64,000 nt of DNA from Planctomycetota bacterium (GTDB taxonomy: Bacteria; Planctomycetota; B15-G4; SIAN01). The notes under the pieces were generated by a model that did no database searches, had not been told where the DNA came from, and saw only the letters and a list, made by a program, of their open reading frames with translations. Positions 43,445 through 52,768 of this stretch are shown piece after piece (the first letter of the stretch is position 1; every line of letters begins with the position of its first letter). Location of the stretch: contig SIAN01000008.1 of the NCBI GenBank assembly GCA_009691715.1, positions 1 through 64,000 of the forward strand, given 5' to 3'. The position numbers and the translations under genes were made by a program.

Positions 43445-45529
43445 TCACCGCGTCCCGCCGCCGAGGAGCGCCGCACGCTCCGCCGCCGTCAGGAAGCCCG
43501 CGCAACCTAGCGCGCGACCCGCCGCGAGGCGCACCGGAACGTTCGACTCACCCATCGCCGCGTCCATCACCGGCTTCAGCACGTCCTCGCTCGGACGGTC
43601 CGACATCTTGCCGAAGATCCCACCGAGCGCATCGAGCGCCGCGATCCGAATCGCTTCGGGGCGGCCGGAGTCAGCGAAGATCGCCGCAACTCCCGGCGCC
43701 GCGTCGGCCATCCCAACGTGGCCGACCGCCTTCAGGACGCCGCCGAGGACCGACTCCTCCGCCCGGCCCAGTCCGGCGACGAGCTGCGCCGTGACGCCAC
43801 CGAGCGCAGACGCCGGAAGGTGGCCGAGGAACATCGACGCACGCTCCGCCGCCGCCAGGGCCGCGGCGCGCTCGTGATTCAGGTCAGGCATCGACGCCTT
43901 GACCGTTTCGGCCATCGCATCGGCCGCGATCGGATCGGTCGCGAAACCCTTCACCTTGCCCTTGCCCTCGTACTGCGCCTTCACCGTCTCCGCGGCAGCC
44001 GCGTCGGTGAGCACGATGATCGAGGCGGACGAGGCGCGGAAGTCGGCGTCGTAGACGAACTGATCGAGCGTGACGTCGGCCATACCGGCGCGCACGACGA
44101 CCACATCCTTCGGCGGCACGGTACGCGCGCGAGCGAAGCCGAGCGCCCCGCTGTCCGCGGTCACGACGGTGTACCCAGCGCCGCGAAGCGCGGCCGCCGT
44201 CGCGTTGCGCGACTCACTCTGAGGGTCGACCACCAGCACGGTGCGCATGGCGTCTTCGCCGAGCGCTTCCCCGAGCGCGGCGACCACGCCAGCGCTGTTG
44301 TCGCCAGCCATCGACAACGCGAAGGCTGCCGCGTAGCGAACCGCCTTGTAGCCGGAGTTGAGCGCCGCCTTCATCGCGTCCGTCGATGCACCGAGCGACT
44401 CAAGCGTAAGAAGCAGTTCGACCGCGGCCATCGGCGCATCATTCGCGAGCGCGTAGGCCAAGGCCGCCGAGCATCCGTTCGGGCCGCCAGCCGCCAACAT
44501 CACGTCGAGCGACGCATCGGCCGCCGGCGCTTCACCCTCGGCACCCATCGCCTGCGTTGCCGCGAGCGAGGCCTTCTCCGCGGCATAGGCTGCCAGCAGC
44601 GCCGCCTGCGCCGCTGGGTGATCGATCGCTGACTTGCAGTTCTGCTGCGCGAGCTTCAGGTGGCGCAGGACTGCGGCGACTTTGGTGGCCGCGACCTTTT
44701 CGCCGTCCCAATTCCAGACGGCATCCTTGGTGTCGTACGGTTGCACGACCGACTGATCGTTCTGGAAGTACTTCGTCGCCGCCGCCAGGTGGAGCGTGGC
44801 CGAATCGGCCAATGATCCGGCATTCCCGGCGATGCTCGCCAGCGCCTCGTTCGCGGCGCCGCGATTCACTTCGTTCGCCGTCGTCTCGGCGACCCGCTTC
44901 AGCGCCGCCGCCGCGCGGTGGTCACCGATCACGCCCAAGCACGCGGTCGCGTTGCGGACGATCCGATCATTGCCCGAGTCGAGCGCCGCGATCAGCGGCA
45001 GCACCGCGTCGCCCGCCATGTGGGTGAGGCAGGTGATCGCCTTGACCCGGCGTTCCTGGTTGTCCTCATCGCCGAGGACCGCGATGAAGGGCGCCGCGCC
45101 GTACTCGCCGTGGTCGGCGGACAACGCGTAGAGCGCGTCACGCGCGTCGAGGTAGTTGCCGGTCAGCGCCTTGTCGACCAGCGCCGCGATCGCCTCGGCG
45201 TCGTCGGACTTTTCAGTCCGCGCGATCGTCGCGAGACCGAGGTAGCGCTTCGCCGTCGCCTCGAACTCCCCACCCTTGATGAGCATCAGGGTGAAGACTT
45301 CCTTGCCGGCATCGTGGTAGTAGCGCAGCGCGTCTTCGTTCGACGGGTTCTCGGCCAGGATCGCCTGGAAGACCGCGAGCGCCTCGTCGGCGCGACCGCG
45401 GAAGTAGAGGTTGGCGCCTTCCGTGAACTTGTCGTCGGCAGCCTGCGCCGTGGCCGGCACTGCTGAAGAGGCCACGAGTGTCAGCGCGACGATCGCGCGC
45501 ACCGAACCGGCATACGAGAAGGAGAACAT
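43445..45529 (-). CDS. Exported HEAT-repeat protein with internal pseudo-receiver domain
   Basis: The 694-residue protein has a signal peptide (RAIVALTLVASSAVPATAQA), an early TPR-like segment (FRGRADEALAVFQAIL), and HEAT-type repeats in residues ~120-430. Residues about 427-540 look like a response-regulator receiver: RTVLVVDPQSES..AAALRGAGY, then DVVVVRAGMADVTL, then IIVLTDAAAAE. The phosphoacceptor Asp (after VVVV) is Arg and the Lys-Pro near the end is Asp-Pro, so it cannot be phosphorylated in the normal way. More HEAT repeats follow to the C-terminus (RIAALDALGGIFGKM). The ATG at 45529 follows AAGGAA eight bases upstream. It is exported, so a receiver fold outside the cytoplasm is odd. 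Confidence 0.8.
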   Translation of the reverse strand: MFSFSYAGSVRAIVALTLVASSAVPATAQAADDKFTEGANLYFRGRADEALAVFQAILAENPSNEDALRYYHDAGKEVFTLMLIKGGEFEATAKRYLGLATIARTEKSDDAEAIAALVDKALTGNYLDARDALYALSADHGEYGAAPFIAVLGDEDNQERRVKAITCLTHMAGDAVLPLIAALDSGNDRIVRNATACLGVIGDHRAAAALKRVAETTANEVNRGAANEALASIAGNAGSLADSATLHLAAATKYFQNDQSVVQPYDTKDAVWNWDGEKVAATKVAAVLRHLKLAQQNCKSAIDHPAAQAALLAAYAAEKASLAATQAMGAEGEAPAADASLDVMLAAGGPNGCSAALAYALANDAPMAAVELLLTLESLGASTDAMKAALNSGYKAVRYAAAFALSMAGDNSAGVVAALGEALGEDAMRTVLVVDPQSESRNATAAALRGAGYTVVTADSGALGFARARTVPPKDVVVVRAGMADVTLDQFVYDADFRASSASIIVLTDAAAAETVKAQYEGKGKVKGFATDPIAADAMAETVKASMPDLNHERAAALAAAERASMFLGHLPASALGGVTAQLVAGLGRAEESVLGGVLKAVGHVGMADAAPGVAAIFADSGRPEAIRIAALDALGGIFGKMSDRPSEDVLKPVMDAAMGESNVPVRLAAGRALGCAGFLTAAERAALLGGGTR

Positions 45530-45757
45530 GTCGAGGCGTTCCTTCTTGGTGGACGAAAAGCGAGACACACGACGCCGCCCTCGGGCGCGGGAGTGGGCTG
45601 TATAGGAGCCCGCTCCACCCCGGTAACCACGCTCCAACCCTCGCAACGACAAGCACTTACGCGCGGGTCAAAGAAAGGGTCGGGATTGTAGCGAGGTCCC
45701 CCTAGGCGTCAAGCGGCGCTTGATCGCGAGGACGCTTGCCGGTTTCATCCCCGCCCC

Positions 45758-46630
45758 ATGAATCCGAACTCAACGCCCCTGAATCTGACCGTCATCGGCG
45801 CCGGCACGATGGGCCACGGCATCGCGCAAGTCGCTGCCTCTGCTGGCCTTAAGGTCACGCTGGTGGACGCCGATCTGGCCGCGCTCGAACGCGGCCGCAG
45901 GCAGGTCGACGAAAATCTCGCCGGCGCGATCCAGCGTGGAAAGCTCACCCCGGCGGACCGCGACCGGGCCGTCGCCAATCTCGCCACCGCGACCTCGCTC
46001 GCCGACTGCGCCCGCACCGCCGACCTGGTGATCGAGGCGATCGTCGAAAGGCTCGACGCCAAGCAGGCGCTGTTCCGGCAGCTTGAGGCGCTCGTCCCCC
46101 CGCACGCGATCCTGGCCAGCAACACCTCGTCGCTGCCGCTCGCCAAGATCGCCGCCCCGCTCGCCGACCCGAGCCGCCTGATCGGGATGCATTTCTTCAA
46201 CCCGGTATTCCTGATGAAGCTGGTCGAACTGGTGGTCCACCCGCGGACGAGCGAGCGCGCCCGGTCGGTCGCCCTTGACGTCGCCCGGCAGATGGGCAAG
46301 ACCGCGATCGTCGTCAATGACTCCCCCGGCTTCGCATCGAGCCGGCTCGGCGTCATCCTCGGCCTCGAAGCGATGCGCATGGTCGAGCAGGGCGTCGCGT
46401 CTCCCGCCGACATCGATACGGCGATGGAGCTCGGCTACAACCACCCGATGGGGCCGCTCAAGCTCACCGATCTGGTCGGGCTCGACATCCGCCTCGCGAT
46501 CGCCGACACGCTCGCACGCGAAATCGGCGGCGACCAGTACCAGGCGCCACAACTCCTGCGCGACAAGGTCGCCCGCGGCGAACTCGGCAAGAAGAGCGGA
46601 AAGGGCTTCTACGAGTGGCCGCCGAAGTGA
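45758..46630 (+). CDS. 3-hydroxyacyl-CoA (3-hydroxybutyryl-CoA) dehydrogenase
   Basis: The 290-residue NAD-dependent dehydrogenase has the N-terminal GAGTMGHGIAQVAA Rossmann motif, the catalytic region GMHFFNPVFLMKLVELV (His and surrounding residues) and a C-terminal substrate domain with ELGYNHPMGPLKLTDLVG. The length matches PaaH/Hbd short forms. It oxidises 3-hydroxyacyl-CoA or reduces acetoacetyl-CoA. The ATG at 45758 has no strong ribosome-binding site. Its end overlaps the start of the following permease gene by 16 bp. An enoyl-CoA hydratase is encoded 3.2 kb away. Confidence 0.93.
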   Translation: MNPNSTPLNLTVIGAGTMGHGIAQVAASAGLKVTLVDADLAALERGRRQVDENLAGAIQRGKLTPADRDRAVANLATATSLADCARTADLVIEAIVERLDAKQALFRQLEALVPPHAILASNTSSLPLAKIAAPLADPSRLIGMHFFNPVFLMKLVELVVHPRTSERARSVALDVARQMGKTAIVVNDSPGFASSRLGVILGLEAMRMVEQGVASPADIDTAMELGYNHPMGPLKLTDLVGLDIRLAIADTLAREIGGDQYQAPQLLRDKVARGELGKKSGKGFYEWPPK

Positions 46631-48234
46631 GCTGCTCCGCGGCCGCCGCGCCGCCGCGTGCCCGCTGGTTCGTCCGCGGCGACGTCGACGGCTTCTTCGG
46701 GCTCGCCCTCGACAACCTGGTCCAACTGCTGCTGATCGACTCGCTCTGCCGCGGCGTGGTTGGCCTCCCCGATGAACTGGTCCGCGGCCGGATCCTCCCG
46801 GGCGCCGCGGTCTCGCTGCTGGTCGGCAACCTCTACTACTCATGGCAGGCGTTGCGACTCGCTCGCGCCGAAGGGCGCGCCGACCGCTGCGCGCTGCCCT
46901 ACGGCATCAACACCGTCTCGCTCTTCGCCTACGTCTTCCTGGTGATGCTGCCAGCGCGGCTCGCGGCTGAACGCCTCGGCCTGCCCGATCCGCCCACGAT
47001 CGCCTGGCGCGCCGGTCTCGCCGCGGCATTCGGCGCCGGCCTGATCGAGACCTTCGGCGCTTTCGTCGCGCCGTGGCTGAAGCGCGTGACTCCGCGCGCG
47101 GCGCTGCTCTCCACACTGGCGGGCGTCGCGCTCGGCTTCATCGGTCTCGGCTTCCTGTTTCGCACCTTTGCGCGTCCGCTGATCGGCTTCACCACGCTCG
47201 CAATCGTGCTGCTCACCTACTTCGGACGCGTGCGCTTCCGTGGTGGACTGCCCGGCGGCCTCGTCGCCGTCGCCGTCGGCGCCGTCATCGCCCACCTCAC
47301 CGGCCTCGCGCCGCCGCTGCCCGACGCCCCGCTCGCATGGCACGCCCCGACCGCGTCGATCAGCGCACTCTTCGCGGCGTTGCGCGAAGGCGCCCTGCTC
47401 GATCATTTCGCAGTGATCGTGCCCATGGGCCTGTTCGCGCTGATCGGCTCGCTGCAGAACCTCGAATCGGCCGAGGCGGCGGGCGACACCTACCCGGTGA
47501 AGCGGTCGCTGGCGGTGAACGGGATCGGGACGCTGGTGGCGGCGCTCTGCGGCTCCTGCTTCCCGACCACGCTCTACATCGGCCATCCCGGCTGGAAGGC
47601 GCTCGGCGCACGCGTCGGCTACTCCGCGCTCTCGGGCGTCGTGATGGCCGCGCTCTGCTGCAGCGGCGCACTCGCCTTGGTTGCAAGCTTCGTCCCCATC
47701 GACGCCGGCATGGCGATCGTGCTCTGGATCGGACTGGTCATCACCGCCCAGGCGTTCCAGGCCACTCCGCGCGAGCACGCGCCGGCGGTCGTGGTCGGCC
47801 TGCTGCCGGGCGTCGCCGCATGGGGCGTGCTGCTGGCGAAGCAGGGTCTGCAGATCGGCGGCGCGACGGCAGCGGTCGACGCGACGCAAAGTGGCGCACC
47901 ACTTGGGCCAGCGCAAGTCGACGCCTTCCTCCGCTTCGACACCTGGATCGCCGGCGGATTCGCCCTCGAACAGGGCTTCATCTTGAGTTCGATGGTGCTC
48001 GCCGCGCTGACCGTCGCCGTGATCGAGCGAAAGTTCGTCCGCGCCGCGCTGTGGTGCGTCGCCGGAGCAGCGCTGTCGGCCTGCGGGCTGCTGCATTCGT
48101 GGCGTTTTGCGGGAGCCGACGCCGTCCTCGCACTCGCTCCGGCATGGCCCTTCGTCGGCGCCTACCTCGCGATGGGCGCCTGCTTCCTTGCGGCTCCATT
48201 TCTCACGCGTCCGCACGATGACGCGGGGCATTGA
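46615..48234 (+). CDS. Nucleobase (xanthine/uracil)-type permease, NCS2-like
   Basis: The 539-residue integral protein has about 12-14 hydrophobic helices. Residues 50-120 (LVQLLLIDSLC, LLVGNLYYSWQAL) and the central FALIGSLQNLESAEAAGDTYPVKRS, GIGTLVAALCGSCFPTT resemble the NCS2/AzgA nucleobase transporter fold, where the equivalent helices bind the substrate. The exact substrate cannot be called. The GTG at 46615 overlaps the preceding gene's last codons, and GGAAAGGG about 8 bases upstream supports it. No purine-utilisation genes are close, though two purE genes lie elsewhere in the window. Confidence 0.75.
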   Translation: MAAEVSCSAAAAPPRARWFVRGDVDGFFGLALDNLVQLLLIDSLCRGVVGLPDELVRGRILPGAAVSLLVGNLYYSWQALRLARAEGRADRCALPYGINTVSLFAYVFLVMLPARLAAERLGLPDPPTIAWRAGLAAAFGAGLIETFGAFVAPWLKRVTPRAALLSTLAGVALGFIGLGFLFRTFARPLIGFTTLAIVLLTYFGRVRFRGGLPGGLVAVAVGAVIAHLTGLAPPLPDAPLAWHAPTASISALFAALREGALLDHFAVIVPMGLFALIGSLQNLESAEAAGDTYPVKRSLAVNGIGTLVAALCGSCFPTTLYIGHPGWKALGARVGYSALSGVVMAALCCSGALALVASFVPIDAGMAIVLWIGLVITAQAFQATPREHAPAVVVGLLPGVAAWGVLLAKQGLQIGGATAAVDATQSGAPLGPAQVDAFLRFDTWIAGGFALEQGFILSSMVLAALTVAVIERKFVRAALWCVAGAALSACGLLHSWRFAGADAVLALAPAWPFVGAYLAMGACFLAAPFLTRPHDDAGH

Positions 48235-48291
48235 GCGCGCGCAGCGAGGCGGACGACGGCTAACCTCGCGCGCCCGTCGCAGGATCGATCG

Positions 48292-51200
48292 ATGCCGTTC
48301 GCCGCCTGGTCTTCGCTGCTCTTCGCGTTCGTCGTCGCTCCGTCCATGGCTCTGGTCGCAGCGCAGGAGCCGGCGTCGGCCGTCGACTCGGTGCCGCTCG
48401 CTGCGCTCGGCGTCAGCGACGCGCCGGGAGGCGTCGACTTCCGCGATGCCGCCAAGGTGCGCGATGAACTCACGCGCGTCCGCGACGCGGTCGAGAAGCT
48501 CGACCCGCAGGCGCAGGCGGGGCTGGTCCGCCAGCTGAAGCGGCAGCAGGACGTCCTCGCCCGCCAGCGCGACCTGCTCGCCGAACGGGAGCGTCTCGCG
48601 CCGCTGCAGGCCGAGACCAGCGAGGCAGCGCTCCAGGCGGCTCGCGCGGCTCGCGACGCGGCGCGCGTCGCGAGCACCGCATTTGATTCGGTCGCTCTGC
48701 AGGAGCAACTGCGCGAGACCGCCGATCCCGAGGCGCTGGCGGCGCAGCTCGGCGCCGCGCGCTCCGCGGTCGACATCGCGACGACGGAGCTCGCGGCGGC
48801 CGCCGGCGAAGTCGCGTCGCTGCCGCGGAAGCTCGACGACGCGCGCGCCAGCCTCCTGGCAGCTCACGCCGAACTCGAGGCGCTGCGTTCGCGCGGCGCC
48901 GCTGCCGCCGACGAGCCGATCGACATCGAGCCGCTCGAGCAGGCGCTCGCGGCCGAGGAGGAGCTGGTCCACCACCGGCAGCGCATCGCGTGGCTCGAGT
49001 TGCTCGCGCCCTGGCTCGAGCGGCGCCACGAGCTGCGCTCGACGCGGCTGCAGCAGGCGCTCGCGAATCAGGAGCTGGCCGCGGCGACGCTCGCCGCCGC
49101 CCGCCGCCTCGCGCAGGAAAGCCTCGCCGAGGCGACGCGGCGCGCCGGCGACGAGGTGAAGCAGCGCGAGCGCGAGCTGGCCGAAAGCGGCGACGAGCGC
49201 GATCGCGGCTGGCACGAGGAGGCGCTCGCCACGTCGCGGCTCGATGCGGAGGAGCGCGCGCAGGCGGAGTCGCAGGCCGCAATCGAGCAGCGGCGGGAGG
49301 CGGCGGAGCAGGAGCTGGTGCAGGCCCGCTCGCAACGCGACGGCTATCGGGCGCGCTACCGCGGGACGGCCGCCGGCGAGCGGCGCGACGATGCGACGCA
49401 GGTCGCCCGCGAGATCAACGAGCTGCAGGCGCTGACGCGCTTCTTCGACCACCAGGCGGCGCGCTCCGAGCTGCGCGGCGAGCTGCGCGCGGCCGAGGCG
49501 GCGCAGGCGGCGCACGCCGAGGCGACGCGCGCCCGTCGCGAGCAGCTGATCGCGCGACGGGAGGCGACGCGCGCCATCTTCACGCCAGACGAGTGGACGA
49601 AGCGCGAAGCGGCGCGCTGGAGCGATCTCGAGGCGAAGCGCGTCGCCGTCGAGACGCCGCTCGCGCGCTCGACGGCGGAGCGCGCCGCGCTCGCACGGCG
49701 GCGGCTCGACATCGAGGAGCAGGTCTGGGAGGCGCGCAACGACGCGCTCGCGATCCTCCGCAGCGAAAACCTCTTCCTGGTCGAGGAGTCGGAGATCACG
49801 CGCGCCACGCTGGCCGGCGGCGTCGACGACCTGATGGCGCTGCCGAGCTGGGCGCTTGACCGCGCCGCGGCGTTCGCCGGCTGGTGCGCCTTGCCCGGCC
49901 GGCTGCGCTCGCTCGCTTGGTGCGTGCTCGCGCTGCTGCCGCTCGCGCTCCTGGTGGTGCTGCCGCGGCTCTGGCTCAAGCGGCGGATCGACGGGCTGCT
50001 CGGCCGCGAGCTCGCGAGCCTGCCGACGCGAGCCGCGCTGCTGTTCGCCCACCTCGGGCGCTGCGCCTGCACGGCCGCGGCGTTCTGGTTGGCGCCGCGG
50101 ATCGCCGCGTCGCTGCTGGTCGACCTGCCCGAGCTCGCCGTCGAGCTGCTGCACGCGATCGGCGACCGCATCGCGATCTTCTGGCTCGGGCTCGGCCTCG
50201 TGCACGAGCTCCTCCACCCCGACCCGCCCGAACGGCAGCTCCTCGCCGTCGACCGGCGGACTTCGCGCCGGGTCGGTGCCGGCGTGCTGCTGCTGCTCTG
50301 GATGTCGCTGTCGGTCGCGTTGCTCGAGCTGCTGCTGACCCGTCTCGCCTACCGCAACGTCGGCGCGATGGCAGCGGTCGACCTGGCCCACAACGTCGCG
50401 GCGGGCGCCACGCTGGTCTTCGTGCTGTTGCAACGGCAGCTACTGATGAGCCTGCTGCCAGAACCGGATCGCACGATCGGCCGGCTGTTGCGCAGCGCCG
50501 CCGGACTGATCCACCCGATGCTGGTGCTGCTGGTGCCGACGGTCGTCGTGCTCGACGCGGTCGGCTACCGGATCTTCGCCGGCTTCATCACGCGCGTCGC
50601 GATCCTGGCGCTCACCGCCTTCCCGATCGGCTCGATCGCCTATCAGGCCGTGGTGTTCGTGCTGGAAGGTTGGCGCGACCGGCATCTGGCGAAGGTCGCC
50701 GGAAACGAGGCGTCCGTCGAGCGCGAACAGGCGCGCGTCCGGGCGTTGGACGAGATCGCCCGCTTCCTGCTGCGCATCGCGGTGATCCTGCTGGTCGGCT
50801 TCGCTCTGCTGCAGTTCACCGGCACCTCGTTCGCCAGCTTGAGGAGCTTCTTCGAGCGACCGCTGCCATTCCAAGCCGCGACCGAACTCGCAGCGCGCAA
50901 GACGTGGTGGGACGTCGTCGTCGCCGTGCTGATCGCGGTGCTCGCGCTCCGCATCGCGCGCCACCTGAAGCTCGCGCTCGAATCGCTGCTGCTGCCGCTG
51001 ACGCAACTCGCGCGCAGCACGCAGTACACGATCACGACGCTGGTGGTCTACCTGCTGCACGGCATCGGCTTCTGGCTGGCCCTCACCCAACTGCTCGACC
51101 TGCGCAACCTCGGCTACCTCGTCGCCGCCCTCTCCGTCGGCATCGGCTTCGGCCTGCAGGAGATCATCAGCAACTTCGTGAGCGGCGTGATCCTGCTGAT

Positions 51201-51744
51201 CGAGCGGCCGATCAAGCCGGGCGACACGATCGGCCTCGGCGACGGCTCGGTCGGCACCGTGCGCGAACTCGGCATCCGGGCGACCACGATCCAGACCACC
51301 GACAACATCCACATCCTCGTGCCGAACCGCGAGTTCATCACCCAGCGCGTGGTGAACCACGACGCGATCGACCCGCGCGTGCGCACCTCGATCGCGGTCG
51401 GCGTCGCCTACGGCAGCGACGTGAAGCGGGTGCGCGACGTGCTGCTCGAAGTCGCCGCCAAGGACGGGCGCGTGCTGAAGAAGCCGGCGCCCGACGTCCA
51501 ATTCGCCAACTTCGGCGACAGCGCGCTCGACTTCCGGCTGTACGTCTGGCTCGAGGACTCGACCCAGGTGCCGCGCGTCGCGAGCGATCTGCGCTTCGCC
51601 ATCGACGCCGCCTTCGCGCGCTTCGGCATCGCCATTCCGTTCCCGCAGCGCGAAGTAGTGCTGCGCGCGGACAAGCCGTTGCGCGTGACGCTCGATCCAC
51701 CCACACCGCCCGGCCCGCAGGTTCCGCCGCGAGGAGACACCTGA
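48292..51744 (+). CDS. MscK/MscM-like mechanosensitive channel
   Basis: The 1150-residue protein has a signal peptide (LLFAFVVAPSMALVAAQ), a long alpha-helical coiled-coil periplasmic domain of about 500 residues, and a run of hydrophobic helices. The C-terminal MscS-type pore has GFGLQEIISNFVSGVILLIE, then the beta domain (VGTVRELGIRATTIQTTDNI and ILVPNREFITQRVVNHD). The layout is that of MscK/MscM (KefA) large-conductance-regulated family members, which respond to hypo-osmotic shock. Codon use is extremely GC-rich in the coiled coil. It is followed by corA after 1 base. Confidence 0.93.
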   Translation: MPFAAWSSLLFAFVVAPSMALVAAQEPASAVDSVPLAALGVSDAPGGVDFRDAAKVRDELTRVRDAVEKLDPQAQAGLVRQLKRQQDVLARQRDLLAERERLAPLQAETSEAALQAARAARDAARVASTAFDSVALQEQLRETADPEALAAQLGAARSAVDIATTELAAAAGEVASLPRKLDDARASLLAAHAELEALRSRGAAAADEPIDIEPLEQALAAEEELVHHRQRIAWLELLAPWLERRHELRSTRLQQALANQELAAATLAAARRLAQESLAEATRRAGDEVKQRERELAESGDERDRGWHEEALATSRLDAEERAQAESQAAIEQRREAAEQELVQARSQRDGYRARYRGTAAGERRDDATQVAREINELQALTRFFDHQAARSELRGELRAAEAAQAAHAEATRARREQLIARREATRAIFTPDEWTKREAARWSDLEAKRVAVETPLARSTAERAALARRRLDIEEQVWEARNDALAILRSENLFLVEESEITRATLAGGVDDLMALPSWALDRAAAFAGWCALPGRLRSLAWCVLALLPLALLVVLPRLWLKRRIDGLLGRELASLPTRAALLFAHLGRCACTAAAFWLAPRIAASLLVDLPELAVELLHAIGDRIAIFWLGLGLVHELLHPDPPERQLLAVDRRTSRRVGAGVLLLLWMSLSVALLELLLTRLAYRNVGAMAAVDLAHNVAAGATLVFVLLQRQLLMSLLPEPDRTIGRLLRSAAGLIHPMLVLLVPTVVVLDAVGYRIFAGFITRVAILALTAFPIGSIAYQAVVFVLEGWRDRHLAKVAGNEASVEREQARVRALDEIARFLLRIAVILLVGFALLQFTGTSFASLRSFFERPLPFQAATELAARKTWWDVVVAVLIAVLALRIARHLKLALESLLLPLTQLARSTQYTITTLVVYLLHGIGFWLALTQLLDLRNLGYLVAALSVGIGFGLQEIISNFVSGVILLIERPIKPGDTIGLGDGSVGTVRELGIRATTIQTTDNIHILVPNREFITQRVVNHDAIDPRVRTSIAVGVAYGSDVKRVRDVLLEVAAKDGRVLKKPAPDVQFANFGDSALDFRLYVWLEDSTQVPRVASDLRFAIDAAFARFGIAIPFPQREVVLRADKPLRVTLDPPTPPGPQVPPRGDT

Positions 51745-51745
51745 G

Positions 51746-52714
51746 ATGCTCCGAACCCACCGTCTCGTCGGCGGCCTGTGGTGCACGGAGAAAGGGATCG
51801 ACGCGGCGCGCGCCGGCGTTACCGCACTCGGCACCACGCCCGGTCATCCGGTCTGGATCGAGGCGATCGTCCCCGACACCGCCGAACAGGCGCTGCTGGT
51901 CGAGCGGATGCACCTCCCGCGCGAGTCGGTCGACGATGCGTTGAAGCCCCACCATCCGCCGCTCCTGCGCGAGCTCGACTCGCACCTGATGGCGATCATC
52001 CACTCGCCCGAACCCGGTCACGAAGTGCACACGCGCAAGATCAGCCTGTTCCTCGGCAAGGGCTGGCTGATCAGCATCGTGCGCCGCGAGCTGCCGATGC
52101 TCGATCCGCTGCGAACCGCGCTCGAACGCAACCCCGCCTACTACCTCGCCGCGCCGGAACGGATCCTGCACGCGATCCTGCACCACATGTGCGACGTGTT
52201 CGAGGAACGCGTCGACGAGATGATCGACGCCGCGGAGGAACTCGAGGAGCGCGCGCTCGAACGCGCCGCCGGCGACACGCTGAAGAAACTGCAGCAGTTG
52301 CGCCGGCGCACCGCCGCGCTCACCCGCGTCGTCCGCGCGCAACGCGATGTCTTCCAAGCGCTCGCCCGCGGCGGCCACCCGCTGATCCCGCGCGCCGAAG
52401 AGCCGGCGCTCCGCGACGTCGCCAACCACATGCTGCGCATCTACGACCTGCTCGAAGCCGTCCGCGACGGCATCCTCGCCGCCCGCGAAGGCCACTTGAA
52501 CGCGATGAACACCGAATTGAACGTCACGATGCGCACGCTCACCGCCGTCGCGACGCTGCTGCTGCCGCTCAGCCTGATCGCGGGCATCTTCGGCATGAAC
52601 TTCGAGGGGCTGCCGCTGGTCGACCGGCCATGGGGGCTGCCGGTGCTCGGCGGAGTGATGGCGCTGGTGGCGATCGGGACGTGGCGGTGGCTGCACAGGA
52701 AGATGTGGTTGTAG
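51746..52714 (+). CDS. corA: CorA-family magnesium/cobalt transporter
   Basis: The 322-residue protein has the cytosolic alpha-beta N-terminal domain followed by the stalk helix and two transmembrane helices. The pore motif GMN is in IAGIFGMNFEG, after TAVATLLLPLSL. The second helix runs to the C-terminus (VLGGVMALVAIGTW). This is a pentameric Mg2+ channel. The ATG at 51746 follows CGAGGAG of the preceding gene's last codons, so it is co-transcribed and probably coupled with the MscK-like channel, linking ion and osmotic control. Confidence 0.93.
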   Translation: MLRTHRLVGGLWCTEKGIDAARAGVTALGTTPGHPVWIEAIVPDTAEQALLVERMHLPRESVDDALKPHHPPLLRELDSHLMAIIHSPEPGHEVHTRKISLFLGKGWLISIVRRELPMLDPLRTALERNPAYYLAAPERILHAILHHMCDVFEERVDEMIDAAEELEERALERAAGDTLKKLQQLRRRTAALTRVVRAQRDVFQALARGGHPLIPRAEEPALRDVANHMLRIYDLLEAVRDGILAAREGHLNAMNTELNVTMRTLTAVATLLLPLSLIAGIFGMNFEGLPLVDRPWGLPVLGGVMALVAIGTWRWLHRKMWL

Positions 52715-52768
52715 GCGGAGCGCCGTGGCGGCAGGCGCTGGCAGCGCGGCCGTTGGCGCGACTCATCG

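Noticed and set aside
46840..50433. 1197-residue minus-strand ORF
   Set aside because: It runs antisense to the permease and mscK genes and is rich in Gln/Arg repeats. Those come from the reverse complement of GC-rich coiled-coil coding sequence.
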